Below, piece by piece: positions 24,659 to 31,172 of a DNA stretch of 32,679 bases. The DNA is taken from the IMG/VR virus record IMGVR_UViG_3300025729_000005, positions 1-32,679 of that record; one strand, written 5' to 3'. Source of the stretch: a virus. The notes under the pieces were generated by a model. It was not told the DNA's origin. It ran no database searches and was given only the letters and a program-made list of their open reading frames with translations. Position numbers and translations under genes: made by a program. The first letter of the stretch is position 1. Each line of letters begins with the position of its first letter.

Positions 24659-26317
24659 TTAGAAAGGAATATCTTGATCATCTTCATTATCAACAAAAGG
24701 ATTGTCAATCTGTGTCATACGTCCTGTCTCACTGTCGTAATGGAGATGTGTCGATACTCCTGTGTCTCCTGTGTAACGGTTCTTCAAGATGCGTAGTGTA
24801 GTTGTGTTGGCTTCTACAGGGTCGGTAGCCTGTTGGTTACGCTCCAATGCTATCACACTGTCACTGAGATGTGCAATAGATGCTGACCCACGAAGGTGTG
24901 ACAGGCTTACCTCACGACCATCCTCATGGCCCTTGTCGCCTGATGGACGACGTAGGTGGCTGACAAGTAGCAAGCCAATGCCTGTCTCCTCAACAAGAGA
25001 ACGTAGCTTAGTCATAAGGATATCAATAGACTTACGCTCATCACCTTTATCTTCCTGTCCTGATACAAGGATGGACAGATGATCGAGGAAAATCCATTTA
25101 CAATCAAGAGCCTTTGCCATGTAACGAACACGGTCTAGTATCTCGTCGTTAGAGATAGAACCAAAGTGATCGAAGGCAAAGAACCTACCAGTACCTACTG
25201 TCTTCTCCTGCCAATCATTCAACTGTTCTTGTGTGAACTGGTCCCTGATCTCTTTGATATACAATCTTGCGTTAGCTTCCACTGACATAAGATTGAATGC
25301 AGTGTTACGTACACTTTCTTCTAGTGCTAGTACACCAATGTTGTACTTAGTAGTACACATAATATGATGCATAAGTTCTCGAATGATACTACTCTTACCC
25401 ATACCAGCACCACTAGTAAACGTAACTAGTTCACCTGTACGCATACCATATGTCTTCTCGTTGAGCTTAGACCAAGGGTACTGGACTGATTCAAAGTATG
25501 CTTCGTCATACAACGAAGAACCTAGCTCATTAAGATTTAAGATACCTGCTGGTGTGTAGGACTTAGCGTTCCACCATGCCTCAACAAACTGCTGACGCTG
25601 ACCTGTCTTCAGGTACTCATTAGCATCCTTCATGGCAAGATGGACAATCTTACATTTGTTAGGCTCAAACAGTTGGCCTACCTTCTGTGCTGCTTCGCGT
25701 CCTTCCTTGTCATTGTCAAAGCACAGAACAATGTTATCAAACATGTTAAGGAAATCAAATGATTCCTTACAGTTCTTTACTGCTGCACCAGCACCGTTCT
25801 TGAGAGAGACAACGGGCCACTTGGAACCCAGTATCTCATAAGCTGACATAGCATCAAGCTCACCCTCACAGACAGTAACATACTTACCCTTGCGAGGGAA
25901 TAGATGCTGACCAAACAAACCTGCATCGGAGAGGTTGCCCTCTGACCAGAACTTCTTACCTTCAACGCCTCTGATCTTACGACCAATCAACTCACCGTCT
26001 GATCCTCTGTAAGAGTATAGGTGATGGGTAATGGTAGCATTGTTTTTAACAACTGATACACCATAGAGCTTGGCCGTATCAGCAGCAATCTTACGATCAC
26101 CGAGATCAGAAATAACAGCGTTGTCATACTTATTCAAAGGCTTTGTCTTATCAATAGATACAACTGTATTAGTTTGCATACTTGTTTCCTCATTGGATGG
26201 GATAAATTCTTCACATTTGTGACAGTACTGGTGACCATCTGAGTACAAAGAGTTTGCATCAGAAGAGCCACAAGATTTACATGGTAGGTGGTGTACGAAA
26301 GTTGCTGTGTCTGTCAT
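24659..26317 (-). CDS. Primase-helicase (T7 gp4-like)
   Basis: 552 residues. The N-terminal zinc finger has C13, C16, C32 and C35. The TOPRIM domain has VCEGELDAMS (E151) and CFDNDKEG (D201, D203). The helicase domain has Walker A SGAGMGKSS (302-310), Walker B WIFLDHLSIL, the SHLRRPSG arginine region and the H4-like SLSHLRGSASIAHLSD. The C-terminus is acidic and ends in Phe (DNEDDQDIPF), as in T7 gp4, where such a tail contacts the polymerase. It makes RNA primers and unwinds the fork. A second start at M47 could give a helicase-only form, as T7 does, but no Shine-Dalgarno evidence was sought for it. Confidence 0.93.
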   Translation of the reverse strand: MTDTATFVHHLPCKSCGSSDANSLYSDGHQYCHKCEEFIPSNEETSMQTNTVVSIDKTKPLNKYDNAVISDLGDRKIAADTAKLYGVSVVKNNATITHHLYSYRGSDGELIGRKIRGVEGKKFWSEGNLSDAGLFGQHLFPRKGKYVTVCEGELDAMSAYEILGSKWPVVSLKNGAGAAVKNCKESFDFLNMFDNIVLCFDNDKEGREAAQKVGQLFEPNKCKIVHLAMKDANEYLKTGQRQQFVEAWWNAKSYTPAGILNLNELGSSLYDEAYFESVQYPWSKLNEKTYGMRTGELVTFTSGAGMGKSSIIRELMHHIMCTTKYNIGVLALEESVRNTAFNLMSVEANARLYIKEIRDQFTQEQLNDWQEKTVGTGRFFAFDHFGSISNDEILDRVRYMAKALDCKWIFLDHLSILVSGQEDKGDERKSIDILMTKLRSLVEETGIGLLLVSHLRRPSGDKGHEDGREVSLSHLRGSASIAHLSDSVIALERNQQATDPVEANTTTLRILKNRYTGDTGVSTHLHYDSETGRMTQIDNPFVDNEDDQDIPF

Positions 26318-26320
26318 AGC

Positions 26321-26500
26321 TTACTCACTGTTAGATACAATTTCATAGAGTTTCTTATAATCTGTGCGCCGCTCTGAGTAGAGAGCATAATACAATTTGC
26401 TGTAATAGTCAAGAGTTTCTTCGGCTTCGCCTCTTGTTCTGATGCCCTTACTCACTAAAGTATTTGTATTGATATTTCTAACTGCCCATTTTTTTACCAT
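26321..26500 (-). CDS. Small basic protein coupled to thyX
   Basis: 59 residues from the ATG at 26500, whose A is shared with the thyX TGA stop (TGATG); an upstream in-frame ATG at 26527 would run into thyX and is less likely. The sequence (KKWAVRNINTNTLVSKGIRT, then TRGEAEETLDYYSKLYYALY) is basic and Tyr-rich, without a membrane segment or known motif. It ends three bases before the primase-helicase start. Function unknown. Confidence 0.6.
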   Translation of the reverse strand: MVKKWAVRNINTNTLVSKGIRTRGEAEETLDYYSKLYYALYSERRTDYKKLYEIVSNSE

Positions 26501-27144
26501 CACATCGCTCCTTGTAAAGCTCTCCATGACACAGGAAATCTTTGTTCGAGTTGCCTATTTATATTCTTAACTACATCCCTTGTCTCCTTCTGCGTATCAC
26601 TAGCTAGGCGTAGCTTACAAACCCTAGCAAAGGCTGCGATGCTACCACTCCAGTACCATTCAGTATACATACCTTGTGGTAGCACAGCCCTAGCCTGTTC
26701 TTCACATACTCCTTGGGAAAGTAAAGATTTGTATGCTTCTGTGGCATGGTCTATAGCGTTTTTGTAGATGTTACTCATAATTTTTGGTGACATTACTAAC
26801 TCTTCTGATGATCCTTGTTTCTTATCGTCAGCAACTTTACGCCATTCTTCTGTGTACCACATCTCTGGATCATCAGACACATAGCGACGGCTCACCTCGT
26901 TCCACACCAACCCTACCTGATGCTTACCAAGTTGTCTAGCTACAAAGATAGGCGCTCTCATGTGGAACTGTGCGGAGCAGTGTCCGAACGGTGTCCAATG
27001 ATTGTGCTTGGCAAGATAGTTAATTAACTTAGCATCTTTGTCAGAGATTGGTTTACTTTTGGGTGAGCGTTTGTTGAACGATACCCTTGCTGCGTTTACA
27101 ACAGTAACATCACTGCCCATGTGGTCTATAAGTTTAGCCGTCAT
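26500..27144 (-). CDS. thyX: Flavin-dependent thymidylate synthase ThyX
   Basis: 214 residues. It makes dTMP from dUMP using FAD and methylenetetrahydrofolate. HNHWTPFGHCSAQFHMRAPI (48-67) is the typical start of the nucleotide site, and the ThyX signature appears in diverged phage form as R70-QLGKHQVGLVWNEVSRRY88 (canonical RHR-x-x-S-x-NE-x-S-x-RY). C-terminal ARAVLPQGMYTEWYWSGS and EQRFPVSWRAL also fit. The RHR is replaced by KHQ, a variant I have seen in phage ThyX sequences. It complements the class II reductase in the same operon. No host-type ThyA is present. Confidence 0.9.
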   Translation of the reverse strand: MTAKLIDHMGSDVTVVNAARVSFNKRSPKSKPISDKDAKLINYLAKHNHWTPFGHCSAQFHMRAPIFVARQLGKHQVGLVWNEVSRRYVSDDPEMWYTEEWRKVADDKKQGSSEELVMSPKIMSNIYKNAIDHATEAYKSLLSQGVCEEQARAVLPQGMYTEWYWSGSIAAFARVCKLRLASDTQKETRDVVKNINRQLEQRFPVSWRALQGAM

Positions 27145-27319
27145 TGAAAGTTTCCTCCCATAGATTATCTACAAAGCCTTCCTTGTCCTCCATGATCTCG
27201 TCAATCTCTTCCTTGGCAAGCTTCTTAGCTTCCTTGGCCGTGTAGCCTTCGTCACTGTACTGTCTAGTGAGATCACGAAACAAATGGTTACGTTCTTTTT
27301 CCCATAGATTTTTTGCCAT
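27134..27319 (-). CDS. Small charged helical protein
   Basis: 61 residues from the ATG at 27319 (AKNLWEKERNHLFRDL...). This start is chosen because the stop of the 44-residue gene upstream shares a base with it (TAATG). Lys/Glu-rich (YTAKEAKKLAKEEIDEIMED) and predicted helical, with no known motif. It overlaps the thyX start by 11 bases. Function unknown; its location in the replication operon suggests early expression. Confidence 0.6.
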   Translation of the reverse strand: MAKNLWEKERNHLFRDLTRQYSDEGYTAKEAKKLAKEEIDEIMEDKEGFVDNLWEETFNDG

Positions 27320-27453
27320 TACTCTGCCCACTTACCTCTGTTAATTCCTAGTTGCGCGTTTAGTTTTTTAATTGTTTCTTCTTTATCTTCTATAGCTTTC
27401 TTCAAGATAAAAATATACTGCTCCAGCTTTAGAATTTTCTGTGCATCATTCAT
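27319..27453 (-). CDS. 44-aa coiled-coil peptide
   Basis: The reading frame NDAQKILKLEQYIFILKKAI ... LNAQLGINRGKWAE is 44 residues long and one heptad-like coiled coil (Leu/Ile at spaced positions, with EDKEETIKKL). Its ATG overlaps the stop of the secreted hydrolase (ATGA), and its TAA overlaps the next ATG (TAATG). Such double coupling is good evidence that it is translated. Function unknown; it could pair with another small protein. Confidence 0.65.
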   Translation of the reverse strand: MNDAQKILKLEQYIFILKKAIEDKEETIKKLNAQLGINRGKWAE

Positions 27454-27923
27454 TGCTTTGCTTTCTTATAAAAGATATGCTCACCCACTGTATCCATAAG
27501 CACAAACTCTTTAGACACAGCCCATGATGGCGAGACATATACTGCATGATAATGTGTAGCTCCTAAAGTATTACGTAACATCACACCATCTAATGTTAAT
27601 TGAACTACTTTAACAACGTCTTCTAACGCTTTACTATTGTTCATACTCTCAGTCTTACCGTCGCACCAGTAGGAGAATTGACATTTGTTTCTTACTGGTT
27701 TTCCTTCCCAATACATGCCTTGTTTAACTACTCCGCATATAGTATTTGGGAAAGATTTATTGTACATTCTTTCTAGAATTACATTAGCTACTGCTAACTT
27801 TCCTATTAAAGTTTCTGACCTAGCCTCAAAGTAAACTGCTTCGACTAAGCATGTACGTTCATCTGCTTTTGCAGGACTGATAAACAAGAGCAGTAACAGG
27901 CTGCTTAAAATATATTTAAACAT
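27450..27923 (-). CDS. Exported cell-wall hydrolase (SleB-like)
   Basis: 157 residues. A Sec signal peptide (MFKYILSSLLLLLFISPAKA-DE) is followed by the Hydrolase_2/SleB pattern: CLVEAVYFEARSETLIGKLA (E28, E33, likely catalytic Glu in the YFEAR-x-E motif), VANVILERM, FPNTICGVV, CQFSYWCDG, and GATHYHAVYVSPSW...HIFY. It is a lysozyme-fold enzyme that cuts the glycan strand or related bonds of peptidoglycan from the periplasm. It lies in the early/replication operon, far from the M15 endolysin. Paired Cys residues could form disulphides. A role in lysis or in local wall remodelling is possible. Confidence 0.85.
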   Translation of the reverse strand: MFKYILSSLLLLLFISPAKADERTCLVEAVYFEARSETLIGKLAVANVILERMYNKSFPNTICGVVKQGMYWEGKPVRNKCQFSYWCDGKTESMNNSKALEDVVKVVQLTLDGVMLRNTLGATHYHAVYVSPSWAVSKEFVLMDTVGEHIFYKKAKQ

Positions 27924-28111
27924 TAATGTATCCTTAAAATTTCAAGACCAGATATATAGTTTCCGAAGAAAGGTTCAAGAATTTCTTGCATGAATTGCTG
28001 TGCTTCTAGCATAGTTTCAAATGTTTCTAAGCTATCACCATCCTCCGATACGAGAGGTGTTGTTTCTTCAAGGTCTGGTTCTTCAGGAACCTGTACTATA
28101 ATGTATGACAT
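27923..28111 (-). CDS. Small acidic protein, unknown
   Basis: 62 residues from the ATG at 28111, selected because AGAGGAGCAGCC precedes it; an upstream ATG at 28129 is possible. The N-terminus SYIIVQVPEEPDLEETTPLV is followed by an acidic middle and a helical end (AQQFMQEILEPFF). It has no recognised domain. Its TAA shares a base with the ATG of the hydrolase (TAATG), and its start overlaps the 166-residue gene by 16 bases. Confidence 0.55.
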   Translation of the reverse strand: MSYIIVQVPEEPDLEETTPLVSEDGDSLETFETMLEAQQFMQEILEPFFGNYISGLEILRIH

Positions 28112-28596
28112 GGCTGCTCCTCTGGACATTTTTCTAGGTCAAGGATGGGTAGGTTATAGCAATCAGCACGTACTGTAAAGTTATTGTCTCCATCCGTCTG
28201 CCCCTTTTTAAGAAACCGTGCGTCTTCTATATACTTTTTCTTATCGTAGTGTCCCAGTACCCAGCATCTTTTGTTGTCATAGGACACACGGGTAAAGATA
28301 TAGACATCACACTTCTGGTTAGGATTAAAGTTAGATACTGAGCACTCGTAGTAATCTCTAGGAGCTACTGATGTACGTTTAGTTTTAACATCAGCAGTTC
28401 TTTTATCTGGCAGCACTAGGTCGTACTGATAAGTGTGCTGTATCTCACCACCATATATTTTCTGTGCTGCTATCTCTCCGAGGAACCCAGCGAGACTACC
28501 ACCACCTGACTCGATAGAGTTGTTAAGAACTCCCATCTCCTCTGCTAATTTAGAGGCCAAGGCTCTATCAGAATCAGTCAGGTCCATAAATTTCAT
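28096..28596 (-). CDS. PD-(D/E)XK-like nuclease candidate
   Basis: 166 residues. GFLGEIAAQKIYGGEI supplies a conserved E41, then YQYDLVLPDKRTADVKTKRT gives D59 and D69-x-K71, and YECSVS follows. The pattern E...D...(D/E)xK is that of restriction-endonuclease-like folds and matches several phage proteins annotated only as hypothetical. It could be a Holliday-junction or DNA-end nuclease. A Cys-rich end (KCPEEQPC) follows. The start ATG shares a base with the preceding mini-ORF stop (TAATG). Activity is inferred, not shown. Confidence 0.55.
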   Translation of the reverse strand: MKFMDLTDSDRALASKLAEEMGVLNNSIESGGGSLAGFLGEIAAQKIYGGEIQHTYQYDLVLPDKRTADVKTKRTSVAPRDYYECSVSNFNPNQKCDVYIFTRVSYDNKRCWVLGHYDKKKYIEDARFLKKGQTDGDNNFTVRADCYNLPILDLEKCPEEQPCHTL

Positions 28597-28616
28597 TATA
28601 CCATACCACCCACATT
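28592..28616. repeat. Cassette flank repeat, left copy
   Basis: This 25-base stretch matches 31594-31618 at 21 of 25 positions in the same orientation. On the - strand both encode [HD]NVGG[MV]V followed by TAATGA. The two copies mark the two ends of the GC-rich block. Confidence 0.75.
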
Positions 28617-28634
28617 ATGCCGTACTGATTTCAT
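28596..28634 (-). CDS. 12-codon mini-ORF (MKSVRHNVGGMV), probable junction scar
   Basis: MKSVRHNVGGMV is coupled at both ends: its ATG overlaps the stop of the 269-residue gene (TGATG), and its TAA overlaps the nuclease-like start (TAATG). Residues 1-6 equal the start of the 60-residue repeat protein (MKSVRH), and residues 7-12 resemble the end of the cupin protein (DNVGGVV). This looks like the left joining point of the cassette. It may be translated merely to pass ribosomes on. Confidence 0.5.
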   Translation of the reverse strand: MKSVRHNVGGMV

Positions 28635-28635
28635 C
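28617..28635. repeat. 19-bp exact direct repeat, copy 1
   Basis: The sequence atgccgtactgatttcatc occurs here and again at 29634-29652, 1017 bases apart, in the same orientation. In both places its reverse complement encodes the MKSVRH start. A crossover between copies would delete the 269-residue gene with repeat ORF 3. Confidence 0.9.
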
Positions 28636-29443
28636 AGGTACGAACTTCCAACGCACGGAGAATATCCGTATCGACATCATACCCCCACGCATTGGCCTGT
28701 AAGGCTGTTTCCATATCAGGTGGGACAGGAAGGGCAAACCGACGACCAGTCCCACACTTGACGCGGAGGAATCGTTCAGGGTCCATGTCTGGAAGCTGAA
28801 CCTCGACGAGCGTCCCAATCATGGGGTCGTCGTCTTCGTCGATAATCTTGGCGTCCAGCTGTTCAAGGATATTATCCCAGCCGACCATCTCACAGGCCAC
28901 CCGGCGCTGCTCAATGTTCGGCCAGTGGAGTGCTTCTTCAGGCGTTGGCGGGGTGGCTAGCCACTGCTCCGGGAAGTCTGTTCCGTGCCAACAGTACAGG
29001 GAGAAGCCGTCAGAGTACCGTAATGCGGGACCTGTCTCCGAGTGCAGGTTGTGCTCATCATCAAAGTGCATTTCTGCGGGACGTTCATAGACGATGGCAA
29101 GTCCGTCATACATCGCAACTGGTCCGCCGTGACGGGCAATGTCCAGAAGAGGACGGATTTCTTCTATCCCATCAAGGCCAATAACTTCGTCGAAGTAGTT
29201 ATAGAACGACAAATATCCTGCCGACAAGTTGCCCCAGAAGATGGCACAGAGATGCTCACGCTCCGGGCTTTTTCGGAACTCGACGGTCGGTACTTTAAGT
29301 CCGGCCTGAGTGTAGGCCCGAGCAATGGCATCCACCGTTGCGTCCCGATCAACCGGGGCAGTGGATAGACCGATGTCGATCCACATCTCTACGTACTCGT
29401 CCAGACGTGCTTCCTGTTCTGGCGTGATGGATTCAATTTTCAT
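28634..29443 (-). CDS. DUF6745-like protein B (269 aa)
   Basis: The start at 29443 is chosen because AGGAGAACTAAC precedes it. A longer in-frame reading from 29635 would only read repeat DNA in another frame (Gly-Ser-Thr runs). The N-terminus ITPEQEARLDEYVEMWIDIG, then LSTAP, resembles the start of bacterial DUF6745 proteins. The core has LHSETGPALRYSDGFSLYCW, then HG and WPNIEQRR, and the end FLRVKCGTGRRFALPVPPDM and LEVRT. It is homologous along its length to the 285-residue protein at 30253-31110. GC is high (about 58% in sampled lines). No catalytic motif is known; function unknown. Confidence 0.8.
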   Translation of the reverse strand: MKIESITPEQEARLDEYVEMWIDIGLSTAPVDRDATVDAIARAYTQAGLKVPTVEFRKSPEREHLCAIFWGNLSAGYLSFYNYFDEVIGLDGIEEIRPLLDIARHGGPVAMYDGLAIVYERPAEMHFDDEHNLHSETGPALRYSDGFSLYCWHGTDFPEQWLATPPTPEEALHWPNIEQRRVACEMVGWDNILEQLDAKIIDEDDDPMIGTLVEVQLPDMDPERFLRVKCGTGRRFALPVPPDMETALQANAWGYDVDTDILRALEVRT

Positions 29444-29468
29444 GTTAGTTCTCCTGTTACTGATGTGA

Positions 29469-29651
29469 TTACACCTGTACGTCTGACCTGACCCGGACCC
29501 GGTCCCAGACCCGGTCCAAGACCCGGTCCCAGACCCGGTCACTGACCCGGCCACTGACCCGGCCCCAGACCCGGACGTAGACCCGGTCACTGACCCGGCC
29601 ACTGACCCGGACACAGACCCGGTCCCTGACTTCATGCCGTACTGATTTCAT
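29469..29651 (-). CDS. Tetrapeptide-repeat protein 3 (60 aa, V-x-D/G-R type)
   Basis: [12 protein letters not shown] followed by degenerate four-residue units such as [WSL]-[DG]-R-V (GRVSDRVYVRVWGRVSGRVS). Its ATG overlaps the stop of repeat protein 2 (ATGA). Compared with the other two it has Arg instead of Gln in the repeat (V-W-D-R). The start is homologous to repeat proteins 1 and 2 (M-x-x-V-R-[YH]-[QE]-V-R-D). It has no signal peptide or Cys pair. It would be strongly basic and regular, perhaps a helical or solenoid rod. Function unknown. Confidence 0.6.
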   Translation of the reverse strand: MKSVRHEVRDRVCVRVSGRVSDRVYVRVWGRVSGRVSDRVWDRVLDRVWDRVRVRSDVQV

Positions 29652-29652
29652 C
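29634..29652. repeat. 19-bp exact direct repeat, copy 2
   Basis: Second copy of atgccgtactgatttcatc, covering the start codon and first five further codons of repeat protein 3. The partner is at 28617-28635. Confidence 0.9.
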
Positions 29653-29941
29653 GTGTCTTCTCCCAGACCCGGTGATAGACCCGGTCCCAGACTTGGTCCC
29701 CGACTTGGTCCCAGACTTGGTCCCAGACTTGGTCCCTGACTTGGTCCCCGACTTGGTCCCAGACTTGGTCCCAGACTTGGACCCAGACTTGGTCCCCGAC
29801 TTGGTCCCAGACTCGGTCCCTGACTTGGTCCCTGACTTGGTCCCCGACTTGGTCCCAGACTTGGTCCCAGACTTGGTCCCCGACTTGGTCCCAGACTCGG
29901 TCCCAGACTTGGTCCCTGACTTGGTAACGGATATTAATCAT
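29648..29941 (-). CDS. Tetrapeptide-repeat protein 2 (97 aa, V-x-D-Q type)
   Basis: [16 protein letters not shown] is followed by about 20 copies of [WRG]-D-Q-V and ends in YHRVWEKTR. The ATG overlaps the repeat-1 stop by 8 bases, and the ribosome site AGAGGAAC lies inside the last codons of repeat protein 1. The repeat would put a Val every fourth residue. The protein is almost free of other residues, so it probably forms one extended regular structure. A fused version of such repeats within DUF6745 proteins is recalled from bacteria. Function unknown. Confidence 0.65.
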   Translation of the reverse strand: MINIRYQVRDQVWDRVWDQVGDQVWDQVWDQVGDQVRDQVRDRVWDQVGDQVWVQVWDQVWDQVGDQVRDQVWDQVWDQVGDQVWDRVYHRVWEKTR

Positions 29942-30225
29942 CTTGTTCCTCTCTTAGGCTGTCCCCAACTTGGCCCCCGACTTGGTCCCAGATTTGGTCC
30001 CAGACTTGGTCCCTGACTTGGGGCCCAACTTGGCCCCCGACTTGGTCCCAGATTTGGTTCCCAACTTGGACCCCGACTTGGTCCCAGACTTGGTCCCAGA
30101 CTTGGTCCCAGACTTGGTCCCTGACTTGGTCCCCGACTCGGCCCCCGACTTGGACCCTGACTTGGGGCCCAACTTGGTCCCCTACTTGGTCCCAGATTTG
30201 GTTCCCAACTTGGTCCCTGACTTGG
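29665..30225. repeat. Tandem 12-bp DNA repeat array
   Basis: Units close to gacttggtccca/g/c repeat with a 12-base period across 29665-29925 and 29960-30225, interrupted by the start region of repeat gene 2. A more degenerate GC-richer version (gacccggtccca-like) covers 29490-29630. Because 12 is a multiple of three, all frames stay open: the + strand reads VPDL and a third frame reads GTKS. Copy changes would not shift the frame. The first array shows a higher-order repeat (the GNQIWDQVG[DG]QVGPQVR block occurs twice). Confidence 0.9.
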
Positions 30226-30242
30226 TAACGGACATCAATCAT
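29934..30242 (-). CDS. Tetrapeptide-repeat protein 1 (102 aa, V-x-D-Q type)
   Basis: [20 protein letters not shown] starts a run of [WRG]-[DNP]-Q-[VI] units ending in [20 protein letters not shown] precedes the ATG by ribosome-site distance, and the leader is nearly identical to that of repeat protein 2 (29942 region), which points to gene duplication. The ATG lies 10 bases after the DUF6745-like protein A stop. Gly is more frequent here (V-G-D-Q), and the block GNQIWDQVG recurs. It is hydrophilic enough to be soluble. Function unknown. Confidence 0.65.
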   Translation of the reverse strand: MIDVRYQVRDQVGNQIWDQVGDQVGPQVRVQVGGRVGDQVRDQVWDQVWDQVWDQVGVQVGNQIWDQVGGQVGPQVRDQVWDQIWDQVGGQVGDSLREEQDD

Positions 30243-30252
30243 CTTGTACCTC

Positions 30253-31110
30253 TCACGTCCGAACTTCTAACTTACGAAGAGTGTCGCCATCAATATCGTA
30301 AGTCCAAGCGTTGGCTTCCAAAGCTGTGTTGATATCCGGGGGCACCTGTAAAGCAAACTCCCGGCCAGTCCCACACAACACCCGAAGAAACCTCTCCGTA
30401 CCTACGTCTGGGATATGGGCTTCCAGCAGTTCCCCAATCATAGGATCGTCATCCCTATCAATCGTCTTGGCATTCAGTTCCTTAAGGATGTTCGCCCACC
30501 CTACGATCTGACAGGCAGCTAACCGCTGTTCCATATTGGGCCACTGGAGGGCTTCCGAAGCAGAAGGGGGGTGATCCTCCACCCAGTCTTGCGGGATAGT
30601 TGTCCCATGCCAAATGTAGACGGAATAGCCATCGCTGTACTGGATAGCAGGACCATCCTCGCAATGGAGAAGCCGGGCATCATCAAACTTAAGAAGGGTT
30701 GGACGCTCCTGTACCACACAAAGAGTATCGAAGTAAGCTACCCAACCACACAGCTTGGCTATTTCTAGCAATGGTTTGATAGTCTCCATATTCTTCAGCC
30801 CAACGACAGTTAAAAAGAAATCGTAGTGCCCAAGACTACCAGCATCGTGGTTGTTCCATGCAAAGCTTTCGAACGCGGCGGTTCGGGAGATCCCTCGCTG
30901 CTCAAGTAGGTCAAGGGCAGCATTAGGAGAGGGGACATACGCAATTTCTTTTGGGGGTTCCCTACCTGCGTTTGTGTACACGGCGGCCACAGCCGAAGGA
31001 ATTTTATCCTTGTCAGTAGGCGCAGTTGATAGTCCAATTTCCAACCAACGGTCGCGATAGACAGGCATAAGCGCCTCCTGCTCGGGAGTTAGTTTTTCTA
31101 TTTTAGACAT
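30253..31110 (-). CDS. DUF6745-like protein A (285 aa)
   Basis: SKIEKLTPEQEALMPVYRDR, then LEIGLSTAPTDKDK, at the N-terminus; NHDAGSLGHYDFF in the middle; LLHCEDGPAIQYSDGYSVYI, then WHG and WPNMEQRLAACQIVGW; and FLRVLCGTGREFALQVPPDI with the end LEVRT. It is the homologue of the 269-residue protein B, most alike in the last 150 residues. A GAGGAAC Shine-Dalgarno lies 8 bases upstream. In bacterial DUF6745 proteins, as I recall, repeat runs sit between the GLSTAP part and the DAG-x-L-x-x-YD part; here that place is short and the repeats form separate genes downstream. Function unknown. Confidence 0.8.
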   Translation of the reverse strand: MSKIEKLTPEQEALMPVYRDRWLEIGLSTAPTDKDKIPSAVAAVYTNAGREPPKEIAYVPSPNAALDLLEQRGISRTAAFESFAWNNHDAGSLGHYDFFLTVVGLKNMETIKPLLEIAKLCGWVAYFDTLCVVQERPTLLKFDDARLLHCEDGPAIQYSDGYSVYIWHGTTIPQDWVEDHPPSASEALQWPNMEQRLAACQIVGWANILKELNAKTIDRDDDPMIGELLEAHIPDVGTERFLRVLCGTGREFALQVPPDINTALEANAWTYDIDGDTLRKLEVRT

Positions 31111-31172
31111 AAGAATGTTCCTCAGTGGTAGTAGGGAGAATCCCCGGAGGGTCCCTCCCCAGTTATGACAGG

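Noticed and set aside
29444-29635. N-terminal Gly-Ser-Thr extension of protein B
   Set aside because: It is the repeat DNA read in another frame; the ATG at 29443 has a good ribosome site and matches the start of protein A.
29469-30242. CRISPR array or origin iterons in the repeat region
   Set aside because: There are no spacers; units are contiguous 12-mers that stay in frame with coupled starts, so a coding repeat is the better reading.
29672-30332. + strand VPDL-repeat ORFs
   Set aside because: They are shadows of the 12-bp repeat. They lack a shared start, ribosome sites and coupling, all of which the - strand frames have.
31111-31172. GC-rich hairpins upstream of protein A
   Set aside because: Short overlapping stems (GGAGG/CCTCC, GGGA/TCCC) with tiny loops and no T-run; likely a consequence of high GC.
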